A DNA stretch of 64,000 nucleotides, from positions 31,184 through 95,183 of the forward strand of contig JAIUML010000017.1 of NCBI GenBank assembly GCA_022565595.1, in the 5' to 3' direction. This DNA is from Saccharospirillum sp. Lineage in GTDB: Bacteria; Pseudomonadota; Gammaproteobacteria; Pseudomonadales; Natronospirillaceae. Positions 49,727 to 58,788 of this stretch are shown piece by piece. Position 1 is the first letter of the stretch; each line of letters begins with the position of its first letter. The notes under the pieces were generated by a model. The model saw only the letters and a program-made list of their open reading frames with translations, was not told the DNA's origin and did no database searches. A program made the translations under genes and the position numbers.

Positions 49727-50251
49727 TCAGACGACGGTAATGACTGTGCAAGGAGCCAGGGCCGTGATTTTCTGCGATACGCTGCCCTGTAACAGGCCTC
49801 TGAGTGTGCCCAAACCACGCCGGCCGACCACGATCGCATCAGCACCAGCCGCTTCGGCTGCTTTCAGAATTTCTTCTGCGTAGTCGCCCTGAGGAACGGA
49901 GGTGACCACGTTCTTGACGCCGGCTTTCTTGATCCGGTTGGCGGCGCGTTCGGCAATCAAATCACCGACTACTGCGACCAGGCGGCTGTTGCCAACCTTA
50001 TTGGAGAGCGACTTCATGGCGGCGGGCAGGTTACCCGGGCCGTGATCCAGGTCAGAAAAGGACTGTGTGGCCGCTTTCACCAGTTGCTCGGTTTCGGCCA
50101 TTCGGCTGACATCCTGAGCGGCACGGCCGTGCAATAGAACATGCGTCACCGTGACTTTGGCGCCAAATTGTTTGGCCAGTTCTGCGGCTGTATCCAGTGC
50201 TCTGTTGGCACCTTTGGAACCATCGGTTGCTACCAGGATGTGTTTGAACAT
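49727..50251 (-). CDS. Universal stress protein family
   Basis: A 174-residue single Usp domain: HILVATDGSKGANRAL at the start and the ATP-binding loop VVGRRGLGTLRGLLQGSVS near the end, so it is an ATP-binding type. AGGGAG precedes ATG 50251 by seven bases. Role is stress survival; target unknown. A thioredoxin-like gene follows on the same strand upstream. Confidence 0.93.
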   Translation of the reverse strand: MFKHILVATDGSKGANRALDTAAELAKQFGAKVTVTHVLLHGRAAQDVSRMAETEQLVKAATQSFSDLDHGPGNLPAAMKSLSNKVGNSRLVAVVGDLIAERAANRIKKAGVKNVVTSVPQGDYAEEILKAAEAAGADAIVVGRRGLGTLRGLLQGSVSQKITALAPCTVITVV

Positions 50252-50323
50252 TGCAGTCTCCCTTGAGTTAAACCGGAAAAACCGGATTGCGTGAGTTCAG
50301 TGTAGACCATGGCTGCCTTGAGT

Positions 50324-50659
50324 TCATCCGTCGAAAACCATGCTGTAGGGTCGTTCGATCGCATTGATTACCTGGCCAATCGAAAATGTCCGAACCCACT
50401 CATCAAATTTTTGACCATTGAACCAGAGTTGCACTACCGGAATGGAAAACAGGCGTTGCTGCGCACAGACAGACTCGGCACTGCCCTGGCAGTCCAGATA
50501 GACTTGTTTCATCTGAGGGTATCGTGCCGAAACAGCTTGTCCGAGTTGCGGTTTGATCGCCTGGCAAACTCCACATTGGGCACCGCCAAATAACAGGATA
50601 ACGGCTGCATTGTTCTCCAGGAACCGGTTCAGTTCTTCTGTCGTTAAAAGTGTTTCCAT
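50324..50659 (-). CDS. Thioredoxin-like protein with CGVC motif
   Basis: A 111-residue single-domain thioredoxin-fold protein with the redox pair C29-C32 (CGVC) and the cis-proline in FSIPVVQLW. It lacks a signal peptide. The frame is open to GTG 50668, but AGGTGA placed five bases before ATG 50659 decides the start. A pseudogene of the same length and close sequence lies at 57442-57777, which shares the conserved tail FDEWVRTFSIGQV and AIERPY. Confidence 0.9.
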   Translation of the reverse strand: METLLTTEELNRFLENNAAVILLFGGAQCGVCQAIKPQLGQAVSARYPQMKQVYLDCQGSAESVCAQQRLFSIPVVQLWFNGQKFDEWVRTFSIGQVINAIERPYSMVFDG

Positions 50660-50691
50660 CGATTTCACCTCAGGCGTAGTCAGCAGTTCGA

Positions 50692-51630
50692 TCAGGCGCT
50701 GTATCGATACAATGCCTCAATCAGTAAATCCACAAAACCTTCCCGGTCGATATCAAACAATACCGTCGCATTGGCGGCTTGGCCCGTCAGGTGGTAGCGG
50801 TCGACAACCGTCATGCCCTGTGTCAACTCGCCCGATGTTTCAACACCCACCCAACAATCCTGGCTACTGAAAAGTTCGGGCTTGAGCAACCAGGCTATGG
50901 TGCAGGGGTCATGCAAGGGTGCGCCAGCAAAGCCCCACTTGGGATCCTGATGGAAGATCATGAAAAAGTCGAGCAACTCGGCGACACATTTGGCAACGGG
51001 GTTATTGATGGCCCGCATGCGCTCGATGTCGGACGAGAGAATCAAGGCCTGATGAGTGACATCCAGGCCACACATGGTGATCGGAACGCCGGACTTGAAT
51101 ACGATGTCTGCCGCTTCCGGGTCGACAAAAATATTGAACTCGGCTGCCGGTGTCCAGTTGCCGACACCGGCCGCACCGCCCATTAGCACGATGCGTTCGA
51201 TCTTCGCGTGCAGGGCAGGGTGGCTGGCCAACAAGAGGGCGATATTGGTGAGCGGCCCTGTGGGCACCAGAGTAACCGGTTCCGGGCTTTCGGCGAGTTT
51301 TTGCGCCATCAACGCCACCGCGCTCATAGACTGGGCGGCAAAGCCGGGCTCCGGCAACTCGGGCCCATCCAGACCGCTTTCGCCGTGCACGGAGTCGGCA
51401 ATAATCAGCTCACGCGACAGTGGCTTGACCGCGCCGGAGGCGACAGGAATGTCGCTGCGATTAAGCAAAGTCAGAATGCGCAGGGCGTTGTTCAGGGTTT
51501 TTTCTTGAGTCTGGTTGCCAGCGCTGGTTGTGACCGCCAGTGGCTTCAACTCGGGGCTGCTCAGGGCGAGAATCAGAGCGATGGCGTCATCGTGGCCGGG
51601 GTCGCAATCCATCAGGATGGGGTGGCTCAT
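50692..51630 (-). CDS. rihA: Pyrimidine-specific ribonucleoside hydrolase
   Basis: A 312-residue nucleoside hydrolase with the calcium-binding [12 protein letters not shown] at the start, AVTTSAGNQ and [10 protein letters not shown]. The sequence follows E. coli RihA closely along its full length ([30 protein letters not shown]). It cleaves ribonucleosides, with preference for cytidine and uridine, to base and ribose. AAGGA before ATG 51630 sets the start; the frame opens at 51654. It follows a cupin gene with a 20-base gap, so the two are an operon. Confidence 0.93.
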   Translation of the reverse strand: MSHPILMDCDPGHDDAIALILALSSPELKPLAVTTSAGNQTQEKTLNNALRILTLLNRSDIPVASGAVKPLSRELIIADSVHGESGLDGPELPEPGFAAQSMSAVALMAQKLAESPEPVTLVPTGPLTNIALLLASHPALHAKIERIVLMGGAAGVGNWTPAAEFNIFVDPEAADIVFKSGVPITMCGLDVTHQALILSSDIERMRAINNPVAKCVAELLDFFMIFHQDPKWGFAGAPLHDPCTIAWLLKPELFSSQDCWVGVETSGELTQGMTVVDRYHLTGQAANATVLFDIDREGFVDLLIEALYRYSA

Positions 51631-51650
51631 CGGGTGTCCTTTTTGTAATG

Positions 51651-52022
51651 TCATGAGTCAATGTCTTCGTAGCAGGATGGCAGAAACCGCGGCGAACAGA
51701 TAGCGAGGAAAACAAGATCCGTTGAGCCGTTGTTGGTAATGCGTTGGCGGCACCCGGGTGGAATAATGACGGTGTCGCCCGGCCCAACTTCTGTAGGTTC
51801 CAGGTCACCCACTTCGACAACACCACGGCCTTCGGTAATCACATAGCGTTCAGTTGTCTCCGTCAGGTGATGCCAGCGGGTGGTTTGGCCCGGCTTTACC
51901 AGTGCTCGGGCAATGGAGACGTCCGGGTCGGCATCGCTGTTGGAATATTCGATGATGTAGCAGCCTTCATCGAAGTAATATTCGTTGTCCGGCTGAGCAG
52001 CTTTGATGAAGGGTTGCATCAT
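51651..52022 (-). CDS. Cupin-domain protein
   Basis: A 123-residue single-domain cupin with the metal motif [14 protein letters not shown] and the second motif [12 protein letters not shown]. It resembles small cupins of unknown substrate placed beside catabolic genes. Start is one of two adjacent ATG codons (52022 or 52019). It is first in the transcript with rihA. Confidence 0.85.
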   Translation of the reverse strand: MMQPFIKAAQPDNEYYFDEGCYIIEYSNSDADPDVSIARALVKPGQTTRWHHLTETTERYVITEGRGVVEVGDLEPTEVGPGDTVIIPPGCRQRITNNGSTDLVFLAICSPRFLPSCYEDIDS

Positions 52023-52084
52023 GGCAAATGGCTCGGTAAACAGGGTTGGTTACTATCACCCAATAGCCGTTGCTAGTGCAAGTT

Positions 52085-52132
52085 TAGCTGGATGCTCTGG
52101 CTAGTCCCCAAAAATTATCCTATTGGGCCACT
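52085..52132. repeat. 48-bp imperfect direct repeat, left copy
   Basis: Matches 57426-57473 at 39 of 48 positions in the same orientation. In the right copy this sequence is the 3' end of a thioredoxin pseudogene and the bases just after it. Here it is cut off by the kinase stop codon. Confidence 0.7.
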
Positions 52133-54108
52133 TAATTGGTTTTATCTTTGGATATGGTTGGAGCGGTCAGGGGGATGCTTATGGTGAAACAAGTTCCCTG
52201 GCCCAGAGTGCTCGTAACATCGATGCTGCCACCCAAAAGGCCATTGACAAGATTGTAAACAATGTTTAGTCCCAAGCCAGAGCCGCCTTGGCCCAGGCGG
52301 GAAGTAAAAAACGGATCAAATATGCGTTTGAGGTTGTCTGGAGCTATACCCTGTCCGTTATCTCGCACCGCTAACACCACCATTTCAGAATCTGCTTCAG
52401 ACGTGATCCACAGATCACCGCTTTTACCATCAAAGGCATGTACCATGGCGTTATTGACCAGGTTCAACAGAATCTGTCCAATAGGCCCCGGGAAACTGTC
52501 GAGTTCAATGGAGCCATCAATTTTTTGTTCGATTCTTAATTGCTGGTGCCGAATCGAGGGAGCCATGGTGAGTATGACCTCCTCTATGATTTCTTTTAAA
52601 CTGAAGATACGACGCTGATAGCTCGTCTGATCAACGGCCACTTGTTTGAAGCTGGAAATCAAGCGAGCACTCTGATTCAGGCTAGCAGTCAGTATTTGAC
52701 CCGCCTCATTCACCATTAACAGATAGCTATCAAGGTCAGACTTTCTCAGCCCCTCGGCCATTAGCTTGGTTAACTCACGCGTGCGTGCTTGCAGAGTACT
52801 TGCCATCATCAAGGAGTTACCAATAGGCGTATTAAGTTCATGCGCAATACCGGCAACAAGCGATCCGAGCCCCGCCAGCTTTTCACTCTGTACCAGGCTG
52901 GCTTGAGCCGACTCAAGCTCAGTTAAGCTTTGCTCCAGCTGTTGAGTGCGTTCGGAAACACGGAGTTCCAGTTCATAATTCAACTCCGTAAGAGATTGTT
53001 CTGCGGCAATTCGTGACGCGACTTCTTCTTCAAGAATTGACGCATTGTTGCGTAACTGTGCAATCAGATCGCGCAATTGACGTTGCATCTGGTTAAACTG
53101 ACCTCCTAAAATAGCCAGTTCATTACGCCCGGAAACTCTGACTTCCTGATTCAGTTCCCCCGCAGTAATTTTCTGTACACCTGCAACCAGCTGGTCGAGT
53201 GGGCGAGTAATACGGCGACTCATCCAGCGTCCAAAGAAAACTGCAGCAGCCAGGGTCAATAGCAAAGCGAATGCCAGTGCAAAGCCATGAATGTAAGCAG
53301 CCTGGAAAATACTGACTAAAGGCTGCTCAGATATCACTCGATAGTTTTTTTCGCCCAATTGCAAGGGCCACTCAGCAACGATGACAGAATCACCCTTCAA
53401 GCCATATCCGTCTTGACTTAACTCTATAGGGTACTTTTGCTGTGCTATAACCATGCCTGGGTCTGGGTGAGCAATGACACGGTCGTCATCTGCAACCAGA
53501 AAAACCGATCGTTCAGTGCTTTGGGCTTCACGTGCCATGATTTGCCATAGTATACGAAACCTCAGGGACCCGACGATTATCTGAACGGTACGACCCAGTT
53601 CATGCTGAAATACCGGTACAGCCATTTGTACGCTGGGTTCTCCAGTAACCCTGTCGTAGATTAGTTCGCCAAAGTAGGTGTGCCCCGTTTCAAGTACGGC
53701 AGCCAACGCAGTGGCATGTTCTTGCTCGGACAGCGTCATCGCATAGTTCGGTTGGGTACGGTGGGTCTGGAAAAGAAGGCTATTGTCAGCATTGTAGAGT
53801 GCGATGTATGAAAATGACTGTTGTCCATGCAGAAAGTCAAACAAAATCCGTTCTTGATCTGTTGGCGACAGACCAACAAAGCCAGTACTCTGTATTGTAA
53901 GCAGTAGGTTCCTTTCCGCTGAACTCAGAATATGCTCAACTTCCTGGCTAACACGCTGTGCGACCTGTTGTTGAATAGAGCGAACGGTCCTTTGCTGCCC
54001 CTCTATAATAATCCAGACGCCGGCAACACCAACGACAAACAAGATCAGTATCGTCAGTAAAATCAATGCAAGAGTCAGCTCTTTCTGCAAACGACGAAAT
54101 CTCAACAT
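52132..54108 (-). CDS. Cache-type sensor histidine kinase
   Basis: A 658-residue inner-membrane kinase. TM1 (about 12-35), a periplasmic double-Cache-like domain (about 40-280), TM2 (about 283-305), HAMP (about 305-360), a coiled coil, HisKA with the variant GIAHELNTPIGN (His about 420) and HATPase_c with NLVNNAMVHAF, DNGQGI and GGSGLGLNIV. ATG 54108 is two bases after the stop of the lipoprotein binding protein, so the genes are coupled. No receiver is attached; the REC-DUF3369-GGDEF-EAL protein two genes upstream is the likely partner. Confidence 0.9.
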   Translation of the reverse strand: MLRFRRLQKELTLALILLTILILFVVGVAGVWIIIEGQQRTVRSIQQQVAQRVSQEVEHILSSAERNLLLTIQSTGFVGLSPTDQERILFDFLHGQQSFSYIALYNADNSLLFQTHRTQPNYAMTLSEQEHATALAAVLETGHTYFGELIYDRVTGEPSVQMAVPVFQHELGRTVQIIVGSLRFRILWQIMAREAQSTERSVFLVADDDRVIAHPDPGMVIAQQKYPIELSQDGYGLKGDSVIVAEWPLQLGEKNYRVISEQPLVSIFQAAYIHGFALAFALLLTLAAAVFFGRWMSRRITRPLDQLVAGVQKITAGELNQEVRVSGRNELAILGGQFNQMQRQLRDLIAQLRNNASILEEEVASRIAAEQSLTELNYELELRVSERTQQLEQSLTELESAQASLVQSEKLAGLGSLVAGIAHELNTPIGNSLMMASTLQARTRELTKLMAEGLRKSDLDSYLLMVNEAGQILTASLNQSARLISSFKQVAVDQTSYQRRIFSLKEIIEEVILTMAPSIRHQQLRIEQKIDGSIELDSFPGPIGQILLNLVNNAMVHAFDGKSGDLWITSEADSEMVVLAVRDNGQGIAPDNLKRIFDPFFTSRLGQGGSGLGLNIVYNLVNGLLGGSIDVTSTLGQGTCFTISIPLTAPTISKDKTN

Positions 54109-54110
54109 GG

Positions 54111-55082
54111 CTACCGGACAACCTCGTGTGCCAGTGCCAACCAACGGTAGTCAATTGACGTTTGACTAATACGGGCGTTGGCTAAATTGATGAGCAGTCG
54201 GCTCTCCGCTGACTCGACGGATACGTTGCGAGAGTCTGCACCAGCCAGAATACGACTGACCAGGTAACTGGCTTGCCGACCTTGATCAAACCAATCAACC
54301 GTATAGCTTACAACCGTATCTTCAATGGGAGCATTATATCCAAAAACAGGAATTCCCATGCCAAGTGCAAACCGCTGAATAGTTCGTTGGTTACCCAGGC
54401 GCGGCGTGGGTATCACCAATAATGTGGTGTGAGGTGGCTGCCGTTGCAGATGATCCAACGCTTGTTCTGGTGTGGCGACGGCGATCGCATCAATGGTTAG
54501 CGTGTCGGCTATAGGCAAAGCCTGTAAATCTCGGATTAAGCCTACTGAGACGGTATCTTTTAAGTGATAATAAACCACCACCGACTCGGTTTGAGGTATG
54601 ATCAATTGCAACCACTCCATGGCCTTATCAATCAAATTGGCATTATGCACGCCGGTAATACCGGTACTTGGCTCAGCCAGGGAAGTGATTAGCCCAGCAC
54701 CAACAGGATCGATTAGCGGCGCGAACACCACAGGCACAGATTGGCCTGTATGCTCCAGAGCATTCCTGGCTGCCACTGTCGGAACCGTACCCATGGTGAA
54801 CAGTAGGTCTGCACCCAGGTCCAATAGTCGATATACTTCTTTCTGCAGTTGTTCCAGGTCCTGGCTTTGAACGCCAGCGTAGAGAATTTCCAGGTCTGTG
54901 GTAAAGCCTTGCTCAATCAAGCCAGCCTGCAAACCCTCAAGGGCCGGTTCAAGTGGTGTCAGGTAGTTGACGACGCCAATAGTCACCTGGTTTGGGGCTT
55001 GTTGGCAGCCTGACAACCAAATCACCAGTAAAATAATCAGACTGGACAATAGTCGGGGATTGCTAGAAATCGGTATGGTCAA
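54111..55082 (-). CDS. ABC-type substrate-binding lipoprotein without transporter
   Basis: A 323-residue protein of the ABC_sub_bind family (TrpX/YtfQ-like two-lobed fold): VTIGVVNYLTPLEPALEGL, GVHNANLIDKAMEWL and VFGYNAPIEDTVVSY. A lipoprotein signal peptide with WLSGC precedes it. The frame is open to 55148, deep in the upstream gene, but TTG 55082 with AGAGGTGG five bases upstream gives a normal signal peptide; it overlaps the upstream stop by 20 bases. No permease or ATPase is nearby, so it more likely presents a ligand to the kinase than feeds transport. Confidence 0.85.
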   Translation of the reverse strand: MTIPISSNPRLLSSLIILLVIWLSGCQQAPNQVTIGVVNYLTPLEPALEGLQAGLIEQGFTTDLEILYAGVQSQDLEQLQKEVYRLLDLGADLLFTMGTVPTVAARNALEHTGQSVPVVFAPLIDPVGAGLITSLAEPSTGITGVHNANLIDKAMEWLQLIIPQTESVVVYYHLKDTVSVGLIRDLQALPIADTLTIDAIAVATPEQALDHLQRQPPHTTLLVIPTPRLGNQRTIQRFALGMGIPVFGYNAPIEDTVVSYTVDWFDQGRQASYLVSRILAGADSRNVSVESAESRLLINLANARISQTSIDYRWLALAHEVVR

Positions 55083-57285
55083 GAATCCACCTCTCGAGTG
55101 CGTCGATATCCATCGGTCTCGCGATGAAGTAGCCTTGACCTTCATCACATCCCACAGAAATCAGAGCCTGCAATTGACGATCATTTTCGATACCTTCTGC
55201 AATCGTCATTAAATGGAAATCTTTTGCCAAGTGAACAATAACTTTAGCGAGGTGACTATCCACAGCGTCTTGCTCGAGAGTAGAAATAAAAGCTCGATCG
55301 ATTTTTAGTCGATCTACTGCTATCTTGTTTAACAGACTCAGCGACGAATATCCGGTACCAAAATCATCTAGCGCAACAGTGACACCAAGTGCATGTACCT
55401 GTTTTAGCAATTGATTGACCAGATTAATGTCTTCCGCGACGATGGATTCCGTAAGTTCTATTTCCAGATTTCTACCTGGTAGACCGGTTTCAAACAGGAT
55501 GCTCCTCAATTGCTCAATAAATTCCGGATCACGCAACTGTGCATGAGACACGTTCACTGCCATACGGAAGTCCTTATGGCCTTGATTCAGCAACTTTTTG
55601 GCGTGCAAGCAAGCCGTTCTTAACACCCAGGTTCCTATAGGCAAAATAATACCCGATTGTTCTGCCAGAGGTATAAACAGGTCTGGAGGAATAAATTTGC
55701 CCGCAGGATTGCACCATCGTAAAAGGGCTTCAGCACCAATCAATCGGCCTGTGGCCAGTTCGATCTGTGGCTGATAGTGAAGAAACAGTTGGCGAGCTGA
55801 AAAAGCTTCTCTGAGACCACCAAGTAAGGCGATTCGGTTCTCGGCAGCCTTGCGCAGGCTGGCATCGAAATATCTAATTTTACCACGATTGAATTCTTTT
55901 GCTTGTTTGAGCGCTATGTTCGCATCCTTAAGCAGCTCGTTTGCACTCACTGCAGAATGAGAGCCTCCCAACTTCACGACTCCGCATGTAACCGAAAGTA
56001 ATAGTTTGTTGCCATTGATTTCGAAGGGTTCATGAAAGGCTTGTACAATATCATCGCAATCGGATTCCGTCATAGGCCCTATGAGTGCAAAGCAGTCACC
56101 CGAAACCCGGCCTAGCACCGTGCTCTCATTGACTAGTGATTGGACGCGCTGGCAGGCTGTTCTAAGCACGTCATCACCATAGTGCTGGTCCAAAGTAGCA
56201 TTGATGGCAGAAAAATCATCGATATCAATTAGAAGTAGCAGCGATGGCCGAAAACGTTGTTGCTGGCGGACAATCACCCGCTCGAAACCATTGCGATTCG
56301 GTATTCCGAGTAGAGGATCTACATAGGCTTCTTCCTCGAGCCGTTCGGTCATATATACGTTGTCAAAGCCGATTGAGATACTGGCACAAAAGGCCTGTAA
56401 AAGCTGTTTATCCAGCATCGATAGCTCGCGATCGGAACGAATGCAAGCTGCAACAGTTCGGTCATCACTGAGCTTAAAATACAAGGTTGTTAACTCGCCA
56501 ATACGCGATTCTCCTCCATCCAGACATTCGTCCAGTGCTTTCCGCATGCTGGGGCAGGGTAGGTTGTTCAATGGCTGGTTAATCAGGTTCGCATAGGTGC
56601 CTGCGGCAGCGATGATAAAGGGTTCGGCTGGGTTATCTGAGTGTCTTCGCACACAAACCAATCCCTCTTCCGCAACACCTAAAAGTGAGCAGATCTGCAG
56701 TACAGCGCCTTCGGAGTAAGCGTTCAGGCCGTGTAAACGGCTTAAATCACAACTGGCCTCTACGATTTTTTCAAGGCCCCGGCGAGTTTGCTCTAGCTGC
56801 TGAAGTTGGGAGTAAGAGCGTATCGCTACTGCCAGGGCAGTATAAAGTCCATTGCGTGTCAGTTCAGGTTTAGACTTATAGTCGTTAATGTCCAGGTTTT
56901 TAATGGTTTCAATTTCGGGAGCATACCCGGGCTGGCCAGTGCGTAATATGATACGAACGAGCTTCAGTTGAAAGATGTCTCGGATGGTTGATACTAACTT
57001 GAGCCCCGCATCGTCGCTTTCCATGACTACATCAAGCAGAATCACTGCAATTGGTAGCTCAGATTTTTCAAGAAACTGCTCAGCCTCCTTCGCTGAATAG
57101 AGACTGATGAAATTCAGTAGACGCCCCTCAAACTGGACATTTTGAATGGCAATTCGAGTAGAGCTGTGTACAAGTGGATCGTCGTCTACAATGAGCACGT
57201 TCCAGACTTCGTTCGGTATGTCTAAAGTATCGTTACATTGGCTGCTTGTATCACCTATAAAGCTCACCAGAACATCTTTGCTCAC
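55063..57285 (-). CDS. Response regulator REC-DUF3369-GGDEF(degenerate)-EAL
   Basis: A 740-residue protein: receiver (about 25-150) with IVDDDP and the phosphoacceptor near residue 86 in VILLDVVME, the DUF3369 linker (about 165-325, ending KQLLQAFCASISIGFDN), a GGDEF domain whose signature is SGDCF and so probably inactive, and EAL (about 480-735) with GAEALLRW, DDFGTGYSSL and EGIEND. The output is therefore likely hydrolysis of cyclic-di-GMP. GTG 57285 has GAGG eight bases upstream. It is first in a three-gene unit with the lipoprotein and the kinase. Codon and base use look more AT-rich than the flanking genes. Confidence 0.9.
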   Translation of the reverse strand: MSKDVLVSFIGDTSSQCNDTLDIPNEVWNVLIVDDDPLVHSSTRIAIQNVQFEGRLLNFISLYSAKEAEQFLEKSELPIAVILLDVVMESDDAGLKLVSTIRDIFQLKLVRIILRTGQPGYAPEIETIKNLDINDYKSKPELTRNGLYTALAVAIRSYSQLQQLEQTRRGLEKIVEASCDLSRLHGLNAYSEGAVLQICSLLGVAEEGLVCVRRHSDNPAEPFIIAAAGTYANLINQPLNNLPCPSMRKALDECLDGGESRIGELTTLYFKLSDDRTVAACIRSDRELSMLDKQLLQAFCASISIGFDNVYMTERLEEEAYVDPLLGIPNRNGFERVIVRQQQRFRPSLLLLIDIDDFSAINATLDQHYGDDVLRTACQRVQSLVNESTVLGRVSGDCFALIGPMTESDCDDIVQAFHEPFEINGNKLLLSVTCGVVKLGGSHSAVSANELLKDANIALKQAKEFNRGKIRYFDASLRKAAENRIALLGGLREAFSARQLFLHYQPQIELATGRLIGAEALLRWCNPAGKFIPPDLFIPLAEQSGIILPIGTWVLRTACLHAKKLLNQGHKDFRMAVNVSHAQLRDPEFIEQLRSILFETGLPGRNLEIELTESIVAEDINLVNQLLKQVHALGVTVALDDFGTGYSSLSLLNKIAVDRLKIDRAFISTLEQDAVDSHLAKVIVHLAKDFHLMTIAEGIENDRQLQALISVGCDEGQGYFIARPMDIDALERWILDHTDF

Positions 57286-57425
57286 AAGACAAGCCTCATG
57301 GTAGCGGAGTTTAATATACCCTCAGCAAAATATAGACACATATATATCAACATCAAGTATTTGTAGGCAGTCACTTTAGCGGCTATAAGCGTTCGAACGA
57401 AATGTGCGCTAACAGTGGTCAACAT

Positions 57426-57473
57426 TAGCCAGATGCTCTGGCTACTCTCCAAAAATCATCCCGTAGGGCCGCT
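57426..57473. repeat. 48-bp imperfect direct repeat, right copy
   Basis: Partner of 52085-52132. It spans the last codons and stop (57442-57444) of the thioredoxin pseudogene and 16 bases beyond. Confidence 0.7.
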
Positions 57474-57777
57474 CGATGGCCGTAAGCACCTGCCCGATGG
57501 AAAAGGTGCGTACCCATTCATCAAACTACTGCCCTTTGCACCAGAGGTCTACCACCGACTGTGTGTGGGTGCGCTTTTATGCACACATGTATTCAGCCTC
57601 GTTCTGGCAGTTCAGATAGAGCAACTTCATTTTGGGGTGGCCTTTAGCGAGCGCTTGCTTCAGCTGCGGCTTCACCGGCTGGCAAACGCCGCAGTGCTCA
57701 CCGCCGAGCAGAACCAGCAGGGCTGTGCATTCCGAGATGGCCCGCTCGAATTACTCCTGGTTGGTAACGTCCGTCAT
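57442..57777 (-). pseudogene. Thioredoxin-like pseudogene with three in-frame stops
   Basis: From ATG 57777 to TAG 57442 the frame is exactly 336 bases, the same length as the gene at 50324-50659. It keeps the redox motif EHCGVCQPVKPQL and the tail FDEWVRTFSIGQVLTAIERPY, but is interrupted by TAA after TNQE, TAA after EYMCA, and TAG after LWCKGQ. There are no indels. The open frame on the + strand over the same bases is only its shadow. Confidence 0.9.
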
Positions 57778-57889
57778 TCTTTGTCATTCCCCTTGCGGGG
57801 AGATAGTTGTAGAGGATAATAATCGCAGATCGGTTGTTTTTTTGCACTGCAATTATTGATAGTGGCGCTGCGCTTGGTGTAACTCCGAG

Positions 57890-58305
57890 AATGCCTGGTT
57901 CAATATCAAAAAGGCGGAGCGCAGGAAGAGGCTCTCCATCAAGCCTTGCGCTATTACGAGGAAGAGGGTCTGATTCCGCCGCCGGTGAGAACCGAAGGGA
58001 ATCAGCGTCGGTACGGGGAACAGCATCTGCAGCGTTTACTCTTTATTCGACATGGGCGGGAGCTCGGGTTTTCTTTGGAGGCGATCACCGAGTTGCTGAA
58101 ACTGGCCGCGCACAGCGAACAACCCCGTGCCATGGCGGACGAAATCACCAGGGCACAGCTGCAGCAGGTCCGGTCGCGGATTAGCCGCTTGAAAGCATTG
58201 GAAACCGAATTGGCCACTATGGTTGAGCAGTGCGCCTGCGAAACGGTGGCGCACTGCAAGGTAATAGAAGTGCTGCAGGATCATCACCTGTGCCACCATG
58301 AATAA
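57890..58305 (+). pseudogene. MerR-family metal regulator, frameshifted in its N-terminus
   Basis: An open frame from ATG 57946 encodes 119 residues: RYYEEEGLIPPP, RTEGNQRRYGEQHL, a dimerisation helix, and a Cys/His-rich tail (QCACETVAHCKVIEV, HHLCHHE) like zinc- or cadmium-responsive members. That frame lacks the recognition helix. The bases before it encode, in another frame, FNIKKAERRKRLSIK, the missing DNA-binding part; one base is lost near 57940. The protein as it stands is unlikely to bind DNA. A second defect near the start codon is possible. Confidence 0.7.
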
Positions 58306-58363
58306 ATGCCCACTGAACCTATGGCTACCGACTAGCGTGATCTCGCACAGGGGTATGACCCAT

Positions 58364-58379
58364 GGGCGATCCTTCGCCC
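58364..58379. terminator. Hairpin downstream of the MerR pseudogene
   Basis: GGGCGA/TCGCCC with a four-base loop, 59 bases after the MerR stop, and also downstream of the convergent toxin pseudogene. There is no T run. Weak terminator or palindromic repeat fragment. Confidence 0.3.
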
Positions 58380-58482
58380 TGGTTGCCGTCGTTTGCTTTG
58401 CGACAATACAACGATGGTCGCGACGGTGAGTAGTTTGTCACTATTAGAAGCCATAGGCTGGAATGGCTGGCTCTGCTGAAAG

Positions 58483-58788
58483 CTAAGATAGATTGCTTCG
58501 GTCTGACCAGGTAGCAGGATCTTTACGTGCATGAAAAACCGCTGTGACGATTATTGCCTGCCCGTGAACGATGTAGAATGCACGATATGGAAAGCGGCGT
58601 ATTGGAATCCGCCTTAACTCTTTATGAATACTGGGGTAAATCAACGGGTTTCTTTGTAGCTTATCCAGTGCTTCCTCAACACAGAGGAGAAAGTCGTGAC
58701 CCAGGCCCTACCTTTTCGCTTCGTAGAAGTCGAAATGTTCACCAATATCGAGCTCGGCCTCTTCTCGGACAGTCAGCGCGTAATTCAT
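58483..58788 (-). pseudogene. RelE/ParE toxin with an amber codon at position 27
   Basis: The reading frame begins at ATG 58788, the base next to the antitoxin stop, and runs 101 codons to TAG at 58485-58483. It reads MNYALTVREEAELDIGEHF then FDFYEAKR, a TAG at 58710-58708, then GLGHDFLLCVEEALDKL, LRRIPIRRFPYRAFYIV and a final VFHARKDPATWSDR, the pattern of RelE/ParE toxins. The amber codon is the only defect. Unless it is read through, the toxin is dead. Confidence 0.85.

Noticed and set aside
57283..57300. A five-codon ATG frame overlapping the GTG start of the response regulator
   Set aside because: Too short to distinguish a leader peptide from chance, and it has no ribosome site of its own.
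57415..57819. A 134-codon + strand frame
   Set aside because: It is the complement of the thioredoxin pseudogene, which has full-length homology on the - strand.
57442..58788. Stop-codon reassignment as an explanation for in-frame TAA and TAG
   Set aside because: Both codons end many intact genes in the window, so the stops are lesions.
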